Below the pieces are notes generated by a model. That model had not been told where the DNA came from and ran no database searches. It was given only the letters and a program-made list of their open reading frames with translations. A program made the translations under genes and the position numbers. This document shows positions 53,563-63,204 of a stretch of DNA of 64,000 nucleotides, in pieces. Each line of letters opens with the position of its first letter. The stretch's first letter is position 1. The DNA is from Burkholderiales bacterium (GTDB lineage Bacteria > Pseudomonadota > Gammaproteobacteria > Burkholderiales > Burkholderiaceae_C), in contig JAFLDH010000001.1 in the NCBI GenBank assembly GCA_017302505.1, positions 28,993-92,992 on the forward strand, read 5' to 3'.

Positions 53563-54968
53563 AGGTCTTCTCCCACAATGCGTTCGATTTCAGCCAGGCG
53601 CATCTGCGCCTCGACCTGGGCTTTGAGACGGTCCATCTGCGCCTTGCGGATCTGCCGCTGGGCGTCGAGCAGCGTGGCGAAGTCGACCTTGCCGTTTTCG
53701 TAGGCGGCCAGCGCCGAGCGCAAGCTCAGGTCCGACTGCGGGAGCAACTGCGTCTCGACCAGCACTTCGGTGCGTCGCGCGCTTTCGAACACCGCAAGAT
53801 TGCCGGCCAGTTCACCCAGCAGTTGGTTCGACAATGCTTCGGCCCGCGAACGTGCCGCGCCCACCATCGACTCGGCCTCTCGCTCCTGCGCCCGGCGCGC
53901 ACCCTGCTGCAGCGGAATGTTCATCTCGACCATCAGCCCGAACGTGGTCAGCCGCGAACCCACCTGCGTTGTCTGCAGCCCCACCAACCAGTCGGGGTAA
54001 CGGTTGCTCAAGGTGAGGTCGCGGCTTTTCTGCGCGCTCGCCACCCGCGCCTGCTCAGCCTGCAGTTGAGGATTGCTCGCTCGCGCGCGCGCGGCAAGAA
54101 GGGCAGCATCCGAGGCGGCCAGGTTCGGCACCGGGCGCAAGACTTGCGGATCGGCCAATGGGTCGGCAACGTTGCGGGCCAACAGTGCGTTCATCCGCGA
54201 TCGCAGCTGGCGCTTCTCGTTCTCGAGTGAAATCAGTTCGGAACGCATCGCGGTCTGCTCGAGCTGTGCGCGAATCGCGTCCTGCTGGGCGACCAGGCCA
54301 CCGGCATAGCGAGCCTGTGCGATCTGCTCCAGGCGCGACATCAGATCGAGCACCTCGCGCGTCAACCGCTCGTTGCCTGCGGTTCTATAGAGCTCGGCAT
54401 AAGTAATCTTGATGCGCGCGGCAAGTTCGGCCCAGCCGGCCCCGACGCGCGCGCGCGCCTGCTCGGCGTCGGCGGCAGCCACTTCGCGCCTCAAGTCGCG
54501 CTTGCCCCAGGCAGGAAGTGGCTGCATCAGTCGGTACTCGGTCTCTCCGACTTTCGAGGGCAGCAGGCTGGCCGGCGCGTCACTGCCGTAGTTGTTGATG
54601 TTCATCAGCTCGACGCGCAGCACGGGATCGGCTAGCGCGCCCGCCGACCCCATGCGCTGGACCGCTGCGTCGGCCTCTTGCCGCATTGCGGCCAGTTCCG
54701 GGCTCTGCGCTCGTGCGAAGTCGAGCAGACTCTGTACGGTGCCGCCTAGTGCGTTCTCCTGGGACCGCGCCGGGCCTGCCAAACTGGCGCTGGCCAGTGT
54801 CACCACCATCGCCGAGCGCACGCACACATTGACGAGCATCGTGGCGCCGCGCAGAGCCCGACGTGGAGTGGCCGTGGCAGCTGCCGACACAAGCCTGAGC
54901 CGAGATCGGACTAACTTCGACAAGCCTCTACCCCGGCTCGAGCCAAAACGTATGTCATGGAACTTCAT
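53559..54968 (-). CDS. cusC: TolC-family outer-membrane channel (CusC type)
   Basis: 469 aa from ATG 54968 (GGAGG upstream). An unusually long N-terminal stretch of about 65 residues precedes the helix M-V-V-T-L-A-S-A-S-L-A-G; a start at the internal ATG near 54839 would give a more typical signal. The body has the two-repeat TolC pattern of long helices and beta segments. It forms the outer-membrane duct for the RND pump. First gene of the CBA run; upstream are the two small secreted genes at 55012 and 55411. Confidence 0.92.
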   Translation of the reverse strand: MKFHDIRFGSSRGRGLSKLVRSRLRLVSAAATATPRRALRGATMLVNVCVRSAMVVTLASASLAGPARSQENALGGTVQSLLDFARAQSPELAAMRQEADAAVQRMGSAGALADPVLRVELMNINNYGSDAPASLLPSKVGETEYRLMQPLPAWGKRDLRREVAAADAEQARARVGAGWAELAARIKITYAELYRTAGNERLTREVLDLMSRLEQIAQARYAGGLVAQQDAIRAQLEQTAMRSELISLENEKRQLRSRMNALLARNVADPLADPQVLRPVPNLAASDAALLAARARASNPQLQAEQARVASAQKSRDLTLSNRYPDWLVGLQTTQVGSRLTTFGLMVEMNIPLQQGARRAQEREAESMVGAARSRAEALSNQLLGELAGNLAVFESARRTEVLVETQLLPQSDLSLRSALAAYENGKVDFATLLDAQRQIRKAQMDRLKAQVEAQMRLAEIERIVGEDL

Positions 54969-55011
54969 CCTGCCTCCGTGAGCATCTGGCTGGCGTGGCA
55001 GCCGCAAGCGC

Positions 55012-55290
55012 TCATTGGTTCTTGTTGAAGGTGGCATGGTTGTGGGGCTTGTTCGCCTTTGCCGCTGGAGCCGAAGTGACAGGCGCGCAGGGCTTCGCGG
55101 CCATCGAGCCGCCGCCTTTTTCCACAGCGTGGTCGTGGCGTGCAGCGTTGGCCTTCCGGCAGTCTTGCGCGTTCGGCGATGTCGCCGAAGGCGAAGGTGC
55201 TGCGGTGGGCGTGGCTTGCTGCTGAGCATGCGCGGCAACGTTGGTGACGGCTGCAAATAGGCTGACGAGAACAAGACGGGTTGCGTTCAT
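55012..55290 (-). CDS. Small secreted protein, K-N-Q family member 2
   Basis: 92 aa with signal peptide (L-V-S-L-F-A-A-V-T-N-V-A-A-H-A-Q). The mature part has D-C-R-K, R-H-D-H-A, K-P-C-A-P and ends K-P-H-N-H-A-T-F-N-K-N-Q. Same architecture as 41953-42240, at the same position downstream of a small Cys protein gene. It lies 43 bp before cusC, so it is probably induced with the Cus pump. Possible Cu/Ag-binding periplasmic peptide (inference). Confidence 0.7.
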   Translation of the reverse strand: MNATRLVLVSLFAAVTNVAAHAQQQATPTAAPSPSATSPNAQDCRKANAARHDHAVEKGGGSMAAKPCAPVTSAPAAKANKPHNHATFNKNQ

Positions 55291-55410
55291 TGGATGACTC
55301 CGTTACTCGAGACATATGAAGGGATCGCCCGGACGGCAGGTGCCGCGCATAGGCGCAGACGCGCAAGCAGCCGCGCGGGAGGGCTCCCGGCGGCTACTTG
55401 GCAAAGATGG

Positions 55411-55878
55411 CTAAATCGTCAGACGCAGAAAGCGTATGAACAGAGGCGGGCCTTGAGAGACCGGCCGTTCGACCTGGCGCCATGGCGCGCCGGTGGCAAT
55501 TGGCATGGCTGCCAGCCAGTCGATGCTGGAGACCGTGACCATGCCGACAAGATCGGCCTGGGACGTCTTCGCCGTCGCGACAGTCGAGGACTCGTCATCG
55601 CAGAACTTGAGGCACCCGGCCTTGCCGGTGTCGGATTGGCCCTCGTGACCACCTACTACATCGTGATCGCCCTCTTCCACAAGAAGCGGCTGTCCGGCGA
55701 GCAAACCGCGTTCGGCGAAACCACCCTGCGTAGACAAGCCTGGGGTCAGCGTCCCAGGCGTGTACGTCTGAAGCTGACATGCGTTGACGATCCCCGCCAG
55801 CAGGGCCAGCACCCATGCCATCAACGTCAGCACAGCAGTGCTGCGCAAACGACGGCGCTGGAAGGGCAAGGACAACAT
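55411..55878 (-). CDS. Small secreted Cys protein, member 3 of the three-member family
   Basis: 155 aa from ATG 55878; a TTG at 55893 is an alternative. Helix V-L-T-L-M-A-W-V-L-A-L-L-A-G-I-V-N-A-C, pair C-L-K-F-C near the middle, and end I-R-F-L-R-L-T-I correspond to the family marks at 1854 and 42381, though the C-terminal block is less conserved. The region between the first and second Cys is longer. It is followed 120 bp later by the K-N-Q gene and then cusCBA. This repeats the gene order seen at 42.8-41.9 kb. Confidence 0.66.
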   Translation of the reverse strand: MLSLPFQRRRLRSTAVLTLMAWVLALLAGIVNACQLQTYTPGTLTPGLSTQGGFAERGLLAGQPLLVEEGDHDVVGGHEGQSDTGKAGCLKFCDDESSTVATAKTSQADLVGMVTVSSIDWLAAMPIATGAPWRQVERPVSQGPPLFIRFLRLTI

Positions 55879-56047
55879 GGCTGCAATCGTCAAGTTGGTA
55901 AATGATAGGCAAAGGCATCGCTGCGAGATTGCGCCAAGTCAATGCAATCGCCTCTCGAACACCGTCCGGACTGCCCCTTGTCGTCTTCGCGTGAGTCCGG
56001 ATGACGGCGGCGACCGACCGGTCGAATCCGCACTGCGCTGATACCGC

Positions 56048-56540
56048 TCAAACCCGCCGCGCCCGGCCTGGCCGGCCGTGCACAGCCCCGACATGCACAT
56101 GCGTCTGCCCGGACCGCAGCAGGCGGCGTGCGCCGTCGGCACCGCGCCGATCGGCGCTGAGTTCGTCGAGGATGTTGCAGGGCTGCCCCTGCGCTCTGAG
56201 TTGCAGTTCGCCCGCAGTTCACGCATTTGCTTCTCGAGCAACTTCAGTTCACGCACACGCAGGTCGACATGCTCGACCTGCTCGTCGAGTACCGCATTCA
56301 TCTCGCCACAGTCCGCCGCGTGCCGGTCCCCAGGTAACTCAACATAACTTGCACCTCGTCGAGGCTCATGTCCAGCGATTGGCAGCGGCGGATGAAGGCC
56401 AGGCGCTACACATCGGTCGGCCTCGTACTGGCGATAGTTCGAGCCGCTGTGGGCTGGCTGGAAATCCACCCCTCGCGTACATAGAAGCGGATGGTCTCCA
56501 CGGCCGGGTTGGTGGCCGTTGCCAGTTCGCCGATCTTCAT
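56048..56540 (-). pseudogene. cadR: Broken CadR/PbrR-type MerR regulator
   Basis: The ATG at 56540 opens M-K-I-G-E-L-A-T-A-T-N-P-A-V-E-T-I-R-F-Y, a CadR/PbrR N-terminus. The frame breaks near 56460, continues in another frame with S-G-S-N-Y-R-Q-Y-E-A, then a third with R-L-A-F-I-R-R-C-Q-S-L-D-M-S-L-D-E-V right after an in-frame TAG. It returns as D-C-G-E-M-N-A-V-L-D-E-Q-V-E-H-V and, after another shift, Q-G-Q-P-C-N-I-L-D-E-L ending with a His tail T-H-V-H-V. So at least three frameshifts and one nonsense codon. The Cys positions of a Cd/Pb/Zn sensor are all still readable. It adjoins the divalent-metal efflux cluster it once probably controlled. Confidence 0.85.
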
Positions 56541-56777
56541 CACTGCACCTCGCTCTGGTTCTGCATTGACTCCGGCCTGCCCATGCACACGAGCCGGCCG
56601 CGCGCCGACCCAACGGCCGGTGCATGATTATTGAGACTTGTTTCTCGAGGCATCCTAACCTTGGCCAGTTGCTCGTTGACAAGCAACCGCAACTGCGTGG
56701 CGCCGAAGTCTGGCCTGGTTGTGCCCACTAGTGGCGATCGCCACCACGCGCGCCTGACTCCACTGGCAGGTCGGCCT

Positions 56778-57818
56778 TCAATGCCGATGCCCGTGATGCA
56801 CGTCGGGCACATGCGCATGGGTGTGGTGCAGCGGCTCGTGGAGATGGCGGTGGCTGTGCGCGCCCTCGGGCATCGGCTCGTGCCTATGCCCGTGGTGCCC
56901 ATCGTCGTGGCGATGCGCATGCTCATGCTCCAGCGCCACATGCTCGTGTTCGTGGCCGTGCGACTCGGCCAGGTGCAGCAGCACGCCGGCGAGCATCAGC
57001 GCGCTGCCCAGCGCCATCCAGCCATTGGCTGAGCGGTCGCCAAGCGCCAACGCCAGGGCCGCGCCGATGAAGGGTGCGAAGGCGAACACCGAGCCGGTAC
57101 GCCCAGCGCCGAAAGCGCGTTGCGCAAGCAGGTAGAAACGCAGGCTCAGGCCGTAGCCTGTAGCGCCGATGGCGAACAAGCTGACAGCGGCTGCCGGCGA
57201 CGGCAGCGTCTCGCCAAGTGCCAGCGCCAGCAGGGCGGTGGCCGCGGCACCGAGTGCGCCCTTGGCCATCACCACCTGGCCCGGGTCGCGATCGGCCAGG
57301 GCGCGCGACAGCGTGTTGTCCACGCCCCAGTCCGCGGTCGCCACCGCCACCGCGAGCAGGCCCCACAGCTGCATTCCGCCACGCTGCTGGTCGAGGATCA
57401 GCACGATGCCACCGGCCAGCAGCAGCGTCATCGCCGCCCAGACGCGCCTTTCCATCGTCTCGTGGTACAGCCGCCAGGCCAGCACTGCCGTAAACAGCGC
57501 CTCCAGCGTCAGCATCAGCGACGCGCTGGTGCCGCTGGTGCGCTGCAGGCCCCAGGCCAGCGCCACCGGCCCGATGGCGGCACCAAAGAAGGCCATCGCC
57601 AGCAACCGCCGCATGTCGGCACGCACAAGCCGCGCCTCGCGATGTGCCGGCCGGCGCGACAGCGCGCCGATGGCGGCCGCGCCGGCGTACAGCAGCGCGG
57701 CGGTGCTTAGCGCACCTACGCCTTCGCCGGCACGCTGCAGCAGTGGCGTACTCACGCCAAACAGCGTGGCGGCAAGCAGCGCGAACAACCCGCCGCGCAG
57801 TGCGGGGAGTGAGGCCAT
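56778..57818 (-). CDS. EamA/DMT-family transporter with long His-rich C-terminal tail
   Basis: 346 aa. Ten helices in two EamA repeats (S-T-P-L-L-Q-R and G-V-D-N-T-L-S-R mark the repeats) end near residue 283. The last 60 residues are nearly all His, Glu, Asp and Gly: E-H-E-H-V-A-L-E-H-E-H-A-H-R-H and similar. EamA transporters move small metabolites or drugs; a His tail of this length is seen in divalent-metal carriers, so Zn, Co or Ni binding is likely (inference). It lies directly after (1 bp) a periplasmic protein and the RND genes. Between it and the broken regulator are 237 bp without a clear gene. Confidence 0.85.
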   Translation of the reverse strand: MASLPALRGGLFALLAATLFGVSTPLLQRAGEGVGALSTAALLYAGAAAIGALSRRPAHREARLVRADMRRLLAMAFFGAAIGPVALAWGLQRTSGTSASLMLTLEALFTAVLAWRLYHETMERRVWAAMTLLLAGGIVLILDQQRGGMQLWGLLAVAVATADWGVDNTLSRALADRDPGQVVMAKGALGAAATALLALALGETLPSPAAAVSLFAIGATGYGLSLRFYLLAQRAFGAGRTGSVFAFAPFIGAALALALGDRSANGWMALGSALMLAGVLLHLAESHGHEHEHVALEHEHAHRHDDGHHGHRHEPMPEGAHSHRHLHEPLHHTHAHVPDVHHGHRH

Positions 57819-58193
57819 CTACTTCACCGTGAAGCGCACCGTGATCGCCTTCGCCGCCGGTGTCGTCATCGTGGCAACGGCCTTGGCGCCGCTGGCCAAC
57901 TTGATGCCCTTGGCTTCGAGCTTGTCGCCGGCTGGGACCAGCTCGGCTTCGGTCTTCTCCGCGCCGATGAGCACGGTGAGTTTGCCCTTGAGCCCCGCGG
58001 GCGCCATCGGCTTGCCGTGGTCCTCGACATAGATCACCGCGCCGGCAGGGGTGCCCACCAGCTCGAAGGACAGGTCGTTCGAGGTCTGCACCACGCCGCC
58101 ATGCTTGGGTGCGCCACCGCCGTGCGCCTGCGCGCCATTGAAACCGAGCGCGGCCAGGCCCAGCAGCGCGGCGGTCAGGAACTTCTTGCTCAT
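57819..58193 (-). CDS. Periplasmic protein of the Czc-like run (function unknown)
   Basis: 124 aa from ATG 58193 (GGAGA upstream). The signal peptide ends in F-N-G-A-Q-A; the mature chain starts H-G-G-G-A-P-K-H-G-G and then has short beta strands (F-E-L-V-G-T-P-A-G-A-V-I-Y, L-T-V-L-I-G-A-E-K). The opening H-G-G-x-x-x-K-H-G-G is a common start of small proteins in cation-efflux operons. It is 66 bp after the RND gene and abuts the EamA gene. A metal-binding periplasmic accessory is the likely role. Confidence 0.7.
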   Translation of the reverse strand: MSKKFLTAALLGLAALGFNGAQAHGGGAPKHGGVVQTSNDLSFELVGTPAGAVIYVEDHGKPMAPAGLKGKLTVLIGAEKTEAELVPAGDKLEAKGIKLASGAKAVATMTTPAAKAITVRFTVK

Positions 58194-58259
58194 GTTCGCT
58201 TTCTCCAGTTCGCGGCGCACTCGTTGCAGGCGGCGCCGCCTCGGCCTGATTTGCATCGA

Positions 58260-61200
58260 TCAATAAGCTTCTCGCGCTTCGGGCGCGGCAGGGGTGTGCG
58301 CCTCCTCGCCCAGCAGCTTCTCGGTGGGCTTGCGGCCGAAGCGCCAGTACAGCAGCGGCGTCAGCAAGGTGTCGAGCAAGGTCGAGCTGACCAGCCCGCC
58401 GAAGATCACCACCGCCACCGGGTGCAGGATCTCCTTGCCCGGCGCGTCGGCGGCCAGCAGCAGCGGCGTCAGCGCGAAGGCCGCCACCAGCGCGGTCATC
58501 AGCACCGGTGTCAGCCGCTCCAGCGAGCCGCGCACGATCATCGCGTGGCCGAAAACCTCGCCCTCGAACTTGCACAGGTTGATGTAGTGGCTGATCTTCA
58601 GGATGCCGTTGCGCGTGGCGATGCCGGCCAGCGTGATGAACCCGACCATCGACGCTACCGACAGCTGTACGCCGGCCAGCCACATCGCCACCACCGAGCC
58701 GATCAGCGCCAGCGGGATGTTGGCCATGATGATGGCGGCCAGCACCACCGACTGGTAGCGCGAGTACAGCACCAGGAACATCATCGCCAGCGACACCAGC
58801 GACAGGCCCGCAATCAGCCGCGTGGCCTGCTCCTGTGCCTGGAACTGGCCTTCGAGTGTGACGAAGGTGCCCGGCGGCAGCGCTTGCCTGGCGACGATGG
58901 CGCGCAACTGCTCGATCACGCCGCCCATGTCGCGGCCATCGGTGTTGGCATAGACGACGATGCGGCGGCGGCCGTTCTCGCGGCCGATCTGGTTCGGGCC
59001 GTCGGTCTCTTCCACCGTGGCGATGCTGGACAGCGGCACACGCCCGCCGGGCGTGTCGATCAAGGTACGCGCCAGGTCCTGCGGCCCGCGCTGGTCGTCC
59101 GGCAGGCGCAGCACCAGGTCGTAGCGGCGCGCGCCGTCGACAATCTGCGCGCCGTGCGCACCGTCGGTCAGCGCCTTCAGCAGGTCCATCGCCTCGCCGG
59201 GCGGCAGGCCCATCTGCGCGGCCTTGCGGTGGTCCAGGCGCACGGTGATCTGCGGGATCAGCACCTGCTTTTCCACCGTCAGGTCGACCAACCCCGGTAC
59301 CTGGCTCAGCTGCTGGCGCAGGCTCTCGGCCAGGCCGCGCAGCATGTCGGTGTCGTCGCCGAAGATCTTCAGCGCGATCTGCGCGCGCACGCCCGACAGC
59401 AGGTGGTCCAGGCGGTGGCCGATCGGCTGGCCGATGGCCACCTGCGCCGGCAGCACCGCGAGCTTGTCGCGGATGTCGGCCATCACCTGTTCACGGCTGC
59501 GTTCGCCGCGCTTCAGGTCGACGTCGATCTCGGCCGAATGCACGCCTTCGGCATGTTCGTCGAGCTCGGCGCGGCCGGTGCGGCGGCCGACCTGCAGCAC
59601 CTCGGGCACCTCGCGGATCAGCCCTTCGGCCACCGCGCCGACGCGGTTCGCCTCGGCCAGCGAAGTGCCGGGGTTGAGCACCAGCGCCAGCACCAGCGAG
59701 CCCTCGTTGAAAGGCGGCAGGAAGGCACGTGCAAAGTACGGCACCGTGGCTGCCGCCGCGGCCACTGCCAGCGCCGCGGTTGCCAGCAGCAGCCGCGCGT
59801 GGCGGAACGACCAGCCCAGCAGCTTGGCATCGAGGCGCTTAAGCCCCGCGACGACGGGGGAGTCGCCATGGTCGAGCCGCTTCATGTTCGGCAGCAGGTA
59901 GTAACACAGCACCGGCGTCACCGTCATCGACACCCCCATCGAAGCCAGTATCGACACGATGTAGGCCACGCCCAGCGGCGTGAACAAGCGCCCTTCGATG
60001 CCCGGCAGCGCGAACAGCGGCACGAACACCAGCACCACGATCAGGGTGGCATAGAGGATGCCCGAACGCACCTCGACGCTGGCGCGTTGCACGACGTCGA
60101 AGGCCGGCAGTGGATTGCCTGCCTGGCGGTTCTGGCGCAGCCGGCGCAGGATGTTTTCCACCCCCACCACCGCGTCGTCGACCAGCTCGCCGATGGCAAT
60201 GGCCAGGCCGCCCAGCGTCATGACGTTGATCGACTGGCCGAGCCACTGGAAGACCAGCGCGGTGACGGCCAGCGACAGCGGGATCGCGACCAGCGAGATG
60301 AGCGTGGTGCGCAGCGACAGCAAAAAGGCGAAGAGCACGATCGCCACCATGATCGCGCCGTCGCGCAGCGCCTCGGCGACGTTGCCGATCGAGGCCTTGA
60401 TGAAATCGGCCTGGCGGAACAGCACCTTCGGCTCGGCCAGGCCCTTGGGAAGACCGGCCTTCAGCTCGGCCAACGCGGCCTCGATCGCGGCGGTGACTTT
60501 GACGGTGTCGGCCGCGGGTTGTTTCTGGATGCTGACCACCACCGCCGGTTGACCGTTGTAGCCAGCGTCGCCGCGCTTCAGGCCCGGCGCGAAGCCGACC
60601 GTGGCCACCTGCTCCAGCAGGATCGGCCGGCCGTCCTTCCAGGCCACGGCGATGCCGCCCAGGCCCTCGCCGCGTGGCGCGCGGCCGATGTGGCGGATCA
60701 GGTACTCGCGGCTGTTCAGGTCGATGAAGCCGCCGCCGGCATTGCTGGCGAAGCCTTCCAGCGCACGCTCGAGCTGGTGCAGCGAGACGCCGAACTGCGC
60801 CATGCGCGCGGTGTCGGGTGCGACGCGCAAGGTGCGCACCTCACCGCCGATCGGGATCACCTGCGCCACGCCGGGGATCGACAGCAGCCGCGGGCGCAGC
60901 ACGAAGTCGGCGTACTCGCGCGCCTGCATGGCACTGGCCGTGCCTTGGTCGCCGGTCAGCGGCAATGCCACCAGCATGATCTCGCCCATGATCGACGACA
61001 CCGGCCCCATCACCGGCGTGATGCCGGCCGGCAATTGCTCGCGCACCAGGGCCAGCCGCTCGGCGACGAGCTGGCGGTTGCGGTAGATGTCGGTGCCCCA
61101 ATCGAACTCGGCATACAGGATCGACAGGCCGATGCCCGAGGTGGAGCGCACGCGCGTCACGCCGGGCATGCCGTTGAGCGCGGTCTCGATCGGGAAGGTG

Positions 61201-61394
61201 ACCAGCTGCTCGACTTCTTCCGGCGCCATGCCGCCGGCTTCAGTGAGTACGGTGACCACCGGCTTGTTCAGGTCGGGGAACACATCCACCGGTGTGCGCC
61301 AGGCGACCAGCGCGCCGTAGGCCATCAGCAGCGCGGCGACTGCGAGAACGAACAGCCGGTTGTGCAGGCTGGTGCGGACGATCCAGTTGAACAT
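58260..61394 (-). CDS. HME-RND efflux permease, divalent-cation (Czc-like) type
   Basis: 1044 aa. Opening [18 protein letters not shown] is of the HME family. The fourth helix has [14 protein letters not shown] with two Asp and two Glu, unlike CusA's A-M-V-D-A-A, which points to divalent cations such as Co, Zn, Cd or Ni. It pairs with the adaptor at 61409 (14 bp upstream), the accessory at 62560 and the TolC gene at 63201. Second RND in the window, and clearly a different branch from the one at 48709. Confidence 0.94.
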   Translation of the reverse strand: MFNWIVRTSLHNRLFVLAVAALLMAYGALVAWRTPVDVFPDLNKPVVTVLTEAGGMAPEEVEQLVTFPIETALNGMPGVTRVRSTSGIGLSILYAEFDWGTDIYRNRQLVAERLALVREQLPAGITPVMGPVSSIMGEIMLVALPLTGDQGTASAMQAREYADFVLRPRLLSIPGVAQVIPIGGEVRTLRVAPDTARMAQFGVSLHQLERALEGFASNAGGGFIDLNSREYLIRHIGRAPRGEGLGGIAVAWKDGRPILLEQVATVGFAPGLKRGDAGYNGQPAVVVSIQKQPAADTVKVTAAIEAALAELKAGLPKGLAEPKVLFRQADFIKASIGNVAEALRDGAIMVAIVLFAFLLSLRTTLISLVAIPLSLAVTALVFQWLGQSINVMTLGGLAIAIGELVDDAVVGVENILRRLRQNRQAGNPLPAFDVVQRASVEVRSGILYATLIVVLVFVPLFALPGIEGRLFTPLGVAYIVSILASMGVSMTVTPVLCYYLLPNMKRLDHGDSPVVAGLKRLDAKLLGWSFRHARLLLATAALAVAAAAATVPYFARAFLPPFNEGSLVLALVLNPGTSLAEANRVGAVAEGLIREVPEVLQVGRRTGRAELDEHAEGVHSAEIDVDLKRGERSREQVMADIRDKLAVLPAQVAIGQPIGHRLDHLLSGVRAQIALKIFGDDTDMLRGLAESLRQQLSQVPGLVDLTVEKQVLIPQITVRLDHRKAAQMGLPPGEAMDLLKALTDGAHGAQIVDGARRYDLVLRLPDDQRGPQDLARTLIDTPGGRVPLSSIATVEETDGPNQIGRENGRRRIVVYANTDGRDMGGVIEQLRAIVARQALPPGTFVTLEGQFQAQEQATRLIAGLSLVSLAMMFLVLYSRYQSVVLAAIIMANIPLALIGSVVAMWLAGVQLSVASMVGFITLAGIATRNGILKISHYINLCKFEGEVFGHAMIVRGSLERLTPVLMTALVAAFALTPLLLAADAPGKEILHPVAVVIFGGLVSSTLLDTLLTPLLYWRFGRKPTEKLLGEEAHTPAAPEAREAY

Positions 61395-61408
61395 CGTTCG
61401 CCCCCGGA

Positions 61409-62563
61409 TCAGCGGATCTGCGCGATCAGCGGCGCACCCTGCACCACCACGCGGTTGTCGGCGCCCAGGCCCTGGGTAACCACCACGGTGTGCGCATCCA
61501 GCGCGCGGAACTGCACCGGCTGGGGGATGAAGCGCTCGGCGCCCGACTTGATCCAGACCACTGGTTCGTTGGCCGGGTTGCGCACCACCGCTTGGGCCGG
61601 CAGTACGAAGCCGCGTGTGCGTTCGTTCAGCGCCACGATCAAGGTCACCGGCTGGCCGATGGCCAGCGGCAGCGCACTTCCATCGCCGCGCAGCGCGAAG
61701 CTCAGCGGCAGCACGCCATCGCGCAACACGCGCGCTGCGCCCAGCAGCTCGAGCCTGGCGTGGGGCGTGCCCTGCAGCTTTGCCGAGCCGATGCGCCCCA
61801 GCAGGCCGGGATCGGCGGTGGTCGCTTCAACCAGCATGCGCGACGGATCGACCACTTCGAACAGCAGCTCGCGCGGCTCGACGACCTGGCCGGCGAGCAC
61901 GTCGGCACGCGCGATGACACCGCTGATCGGCGCTACCAGCACTTCGCGCGCGTCGAGGCTGCGGCCGATGCTGGCTTCACGCTGCTGCAGGCTCTGGGCG
62001 TCGGCGCGGGCCGCCTCGATCTCCTTGCGCGGCACGGTGCCTTCCAGACCTTCCAGTCTTTGCACCCTTTGCTCGGCCAGCGTGCGCTGGCCGCGCAGTT
62101 CGGCCAGTTGCGCACTCTGATTGCCCAGTGCAAAGGGCTCCGGATGGTGACGCACGCTCGCCAGCATCTGGCCGCGCTTCACAGTCTGCCCCACCACCGG
62201 CAGGCCGTTCGGACCGGCCTCGACACGCCCACCGTAGGCGGCCTGCACGCGGCCGCCGGCATTGGGATCGATGACCACGCGTCCCGGCAGTTCAATGGTG
62301 GCGGCTGCTTCCGACTCCGGCGCCACCAGGGTGCGGATGCCCATGCGCCGCTGCGCGTTCTTGGGCAAGTTGACACTGCCGTCGGGCAGTCGCGCCAGGC
62401 CGCTGGCGCTGACTGCTGCACCCGGCGCGTCGAGGTGTTCTCCGCCCGGCCCATGCGCACCCGGCGCCGCGTGCGCGGGACAAAGCAGCAGCAGTGTTGC
62501 GGCCAACGTCGCCCCGGCTCGCCAGGCGCAGGGGACGCCTTCACGGCGAAGAGTGCACTTCAA
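61409..62563 (-). CDS. RND periplasmic adaptor (CzcB-like)
   Basis: 384 aa from a TTG overlapping the upstream stop (TTGA). Signal peptide ends near A-P-A-H-A-A; the mature chain begins [12 protein letters not shown]. The hairpin helices ([14 protein letters not shown]) and the barrel block [16 protein letters not shown] are those of membrane-fusion proteins. Compared with CusB it has no HMBD or CusF domain. The same [11 protein letters not shown] sequence begins the next protein upstream. Confidence 0.93.
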   Translation of the reverse strand: MKCTLRREGVPCAWRAGATLAATLLLLCPAHAAPGAHGPGGEHLDAPGAAVSASGLARLPDGSVNLPKNAQRRMGIRTLVAPESEAAATIELPGRVVIDPNAGGRVQAAYGGRVEAGPNGLPVVGQTVKRGQMLASVRHHPEPFALGNQSAQLAELRGQRTLAEQRVQRLEGLEGTVPRKEIEAARADAQSLQQREASIGRSLDAREVLVAPISGVIARADVLAGQVVEPRELLFEVVDPSRMLVEATTADPGLLGRIGSAKLQGTPHARLELLGAARVLRDGVLPLSFALRGDGSALPLAIGQPVTLIVALNERTRGFVLPAQAVVRNPANEPVVWIKSGAERFIPQPVQFRALDAHTVVVTQGLGADNRVVVQGAPLIAQIR

Positions 62564-63204
62564 GATCCGGCTCCTTCGGCAAGAGTGGGTCGTTTGCGCC
62601 TCCGCTGGTGCCACCAGCCGATGCCGCCGAGCAGGCCCAGCGCCAGCAACCCGGCGCCAATCCATGTCGCGCGTTCGAGTTCATGGCCGTGGTCACCGTC
62701 GCCGTTGTGCGAGTGGCCGTGATCGGCAACTGCCGCGCTGCCACCGGCGACGACCAGCGTGCCGTCCAGCAGGTCAGTCTCGTTGCCGGCCAGCAGCGTG
62801 AACACGAGCGCGTGCTCGCCAGGCGCGGCCAGCGCCTTCAACAACGCCGGTTCGGCCACGACGTAGTCGCCGGCCTCGGCACGGAAGGCAGCGGCGGCCT
62901 CGACACCGCCGCTGGCCACCTCGAGTTTTGCGTTCAGCACCGGTTCATTGGTGTCGAATCGGTCGACGAAGATCGACAGCACGCCGTCCTTGATCTGCGC
63001 CACGATCTCGAAGAGTTCCGACTTGGCGACGATGCGCGTTTGCGCCGTGCCGGCTGCCGGCCGCGCGACTTCGTCCAGGTGTTCGCCGCCAGGGCCATGG
63101 GCGCCAGGTGCGGCCAGTGCGAGGCTGCAGCCCAGCGCCGCAAGCAGGCCGAGACCAAGATGCCGTTGCGTTCGAACACGGCGCGGGGATGGCAGAGTTT
63201 TCAT
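62560..63204 (-). CDS. Periplasmic/membrane accessory protein of the Czc-like system
   Basis: 214 aa from ATG 63204. Signal peptide, then [14 protein letters not shown] as in the adaptor, a beta-rich domain (E-I-V-A-Q-I-K-D-G-V-L-S-I-F-V-D), a His cluster D-H-G-H-S-H-N-G-D-G-D-H-G-H and a C-terminal helix with a basic end. The membrane anchor points the domain to the periplasm. I know it only as part of CzcCBA-like clusters (from memory). It overlaps both neighbours by 4 bp. Confidence 0.8.
   Translation of the reverse strand: MKTLPSPRRVRTQRHLGLGLLAALGCSLALAAPGAHGPGGEHLDEVARPAAGTAQTRIVAKSELFEIVAQIKDGVLSIFVDRFDTNEPVLNAKLEVASGGVEAAAAFRAEAGDYVVAEPALLKALAAPGEHALVFTLLAGNETDLLDGTLVVAGGSAAVADHGHSHNGDGDHGHELERATWIGAGLLALGLLGGIGWWHQRRRKRPTLAEGAGS

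Noticed and set aside
56541-56777. Transposase or integrase remnant between the broken regulator and the EamA gene
   Set aside because: No frame shows transposase motifs and no inverted repeats or target duplications were seen. I see no gene in these 237 bases.
58017-62120. A 1367-codon open frame on the plus strand opposite the Czc-like RND gene
   Set aside because: It is antisense to conserved RND and adaptor genes, rich in His, Arg and Gln, with no domain. An artefact of codon bias on the other strand.
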